A model generated the notes under the pieces. That model was not told the origin of the DNA and ran no database searches. It worked only from the letters and a program-made list of their open reading frames with translations. From positions 1 through 7,128 of the forward strand of contig JAHEFU010000151.1 in NCBI GenBank assembly GCA_024645305.1: a stretch of DNA of 7,128 nucleotides, written 5' to 3'. Made by a program: the position numbers and the translations under genes. This stretch comes from Planctomycetales bacterium (GTDB lineage: Bacteria; 4484-113; JAFGCY01). Below, in pieces: positions 5,810-7,128 of the stretch (the stretch's first letter is position 1; each line of letters begins with the position of its first letter).

Positions 5810-7128
5810 TTGAAACTGCTTATGGCCCTCGGGCTGACATTGATATTGTTTGGTAGCCTGCCTGCACACGCTGGCAGCGCCGGAGATGTTGAACAGGTCT
5901 ATCTGACCGTGTACAACGGCAACCTGTCCCTGATCCGTGAGATGCGCAGTTTTGAGCTGTCGCAGGGCTCGCAGGATCTCATCCTGGAGGATGTCAGCGG
6001 GCAGCTCAATCCGGCCACGGTGCACCTGGCCTTCCCGGACAGTGTGGAATTCTCACTGCTGGAGCAGAATTACGACTACGACCTGGTGAACAGCTCCAAG
6101 ATGCTGGAACGCTTCATCGGCCGGGAGATCGAACTGTTCAATGACAGCAAGGGCACGCAGATGGTCGTCACTCTGTTGTCAACCAGCGGCGGTACCGTCG
6201 TCAGGGACAGCGGAGGGCAGATCCTGATCAACCCGCCGGGTCGGGTGATCCTGCCGAAGGGTGCCGCAGATGAACTGCTGCTGCGCCCCACCCTCTCCTG
6301 GAAACTGTGGAGCCAGGCCAGCGGCCGACACACCGGGGAGATCAGCTACCTCTCCGGCGGGCTGAACTGGAATGCGGACTATGTGCTGATGCTCAACGCC
6401 AATGACACGGCGGCGGACCTGGAGGGCTGGGTCACCCTGACCAACAACAGCGGCACGACCTACAACGACGCCCACCTGAAGCTGGTGGCCGGCGATGTCA
6501 ACCGGGTGCGGGACGAAATGGACGACATGATGCTCGGCGCCAAGTACGCCATGGCTGACGGGGCCGCCCGCGGTGGCGGCTTTGCCGAGGAATCCTTCTT
6601 CGAGTACCACCTCTACGACCTGGACCGGCCGACGACGATCCGCAACAGCCAGCAGAAGCAGATCGGCCTGCTGACCGCGACGCAGTTCCCCGTCACCAAG
6701 AAGTTCCTGTTCAATGGACAGAACGGTGGCGATGTGCGCGTCGCCGTGGAATTTGACAACAGTGAGGAGCAGGGCCTGGGCATGCCGCTGCCGGCCGGCG
6801 TGATGCGTGTCTTCAAGGCTGACAGCAAGGGGCAGGCCCAGTTCGTCGGCGAGGACCGGATTGACCACACCCCGCGTGATGAGGAACTTTCCATCTACAT
6901 CGGCAACGCCTTCGACATCAAGGGTGAGGCCACGCAGATGGACTACACCGACATCGGCCGGGGCTACACCCAGAGCTACAAGGTCGTCCTGAAGAACCAC
7001 AAGGAGAGCGAGGATGTGGTTGTCAATGTGCGGGCCTACATTCCCGGAGACTGGAGCATGGACGAAAGCAGCCTGCCCTGGGAGAAGAAGGACGCCACAA
7101 CAGCGGAATGGAATGTCCCGGTGCCGGC
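5810..7128 (+). CDS. secreted DUF4139-domain protein, 3'-truncated by window edge
   Basis: 439 complete codons are visible from TTG; the family is usually about 480-500 residues, so the C-terminal tail is missing. Residues 1-21 form a Sec signal peptide: a K-containing start, the hydrophobic LLMALGLTLILFG core, and cleavage probably after AHA, so the protein is exported. The mature N-terminus has the family's YLTVYNGNLSLIRE segment (31-44) and QNYDYDLVNSSKMLERFIG (86-104). The DUF4139 core shows ISYLSGGLNWNADYVL (178-193), TLTNNSGTTYNDAHLKLVAG (209-228), YHLYDLDRPTTI (266-277), LPAGVMRVFK (327-336) and FVGEDRIDHTP (345-355). These beta-rich proteins are of unknown molecular function; one relative is called mucoidy inhibitor A. 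The fit to the single-domain version is good, and no coiled-coil DUF4140 region is seen. The gene probably has its own leader after the 155-base gap. Confidence 0.9.
   Translation, partial: MKLLMALGLTLILFGSLPAHAGSAGDVEQVYLTVYNGNLSLIREMRSFELSQGSQDLILEDVSGQLNPATVHLAFPDSVEFSLLEQNYDYDLVNSSKMLERFIGREIELFNDSKGTQMVVTLLSTSGGTVVRDSGGQILINPPGRVILPKGAADELLLRPTLSWKLWSQASGRHTGEISYLSGGLNWNADYVLMLNANDTAADLEGWVTLTNNSGTTYNDAHLKLVAGDVNRVRDEMDDMMLGAKYAMADGAARGGGFAEESFFEYHLYDLDRPTTIRNSQQKQIGLLTATQFPVTKKFLFNGQNGGDVRVAVEFDNSEEQGLGMPLPAGVMRVFKADSKGQAQFVGEDRIDHTPRDEELSIYIGNAFDIKGEATQMDYTDIGRGYTQSYKVVLKNHKESEDVVVNVRAYIPGDWSMDESSLPWEKKDATTAEWNVPVP

Overview
The window holds five protein genes and no RNA genes. All coding strands look like free-living bacterial chromosome: moderately GC-rich genes, with a visibly AT-richer regulatory gap between uvrA and the padR-type gene. 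The phylum cannot be fixed from sequence reading alone. UvrA has a C-x2-C pair after its first nucleotide-binding region (CHVCG), which E. coli UvrA lacks, so a close enteric relative is unlikely. A Sec-type signal peptide and a DUF4139 protein fit a Gram-negative cell, but only weakly.

Layout. Positions 2365 down to 1 (minus strand) carry uvrA, 788 codons from its start, cut off by the left edge before the second ABC signature. Positions 2366-2676 are the divergent control region. It holds a uvrA promoter with a perfect TATAAT, a LexA-like half-site, a perfect 13-bp dyad and a probable promoter for the plus-strand genes. Next comes a plus-strand pair: a PadR-type repressor (2677-3342) and, 8 bases later, a YlmH-like S4 RNA-binding protein (3351-4034). 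A DHH-superfamily phosphoesterase follows (4083-5654), starting at GTG with its own extended -10 promoter and probably leaderless. After a 155-base gap with overlapping hairpins, a secreted DUF4139 protein (5810 to the right edge) starts at TTG behind a strong ribosome-binding site.

How they may work together. uvrA is a housekeeping DNA-repair gene and is probably independent of its neighbours. The PadR-type gene and the S4 gene look like one transcript, so the regulator may control its own operon and that RNA-binding protein. The DHH protein is a likely nucleotide or nucleic-acid phosphodiesterase, so the three central genes could form a small regulated RNA-metabolism or stress module. That link rests on proximity only. 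The most notable points are a complete YlmH homologue under a PadR-type regulator, a DHH enzyme with an altered first metal motif and a long unrecognised N-terminal region, and the leaderless-type start of that gene.
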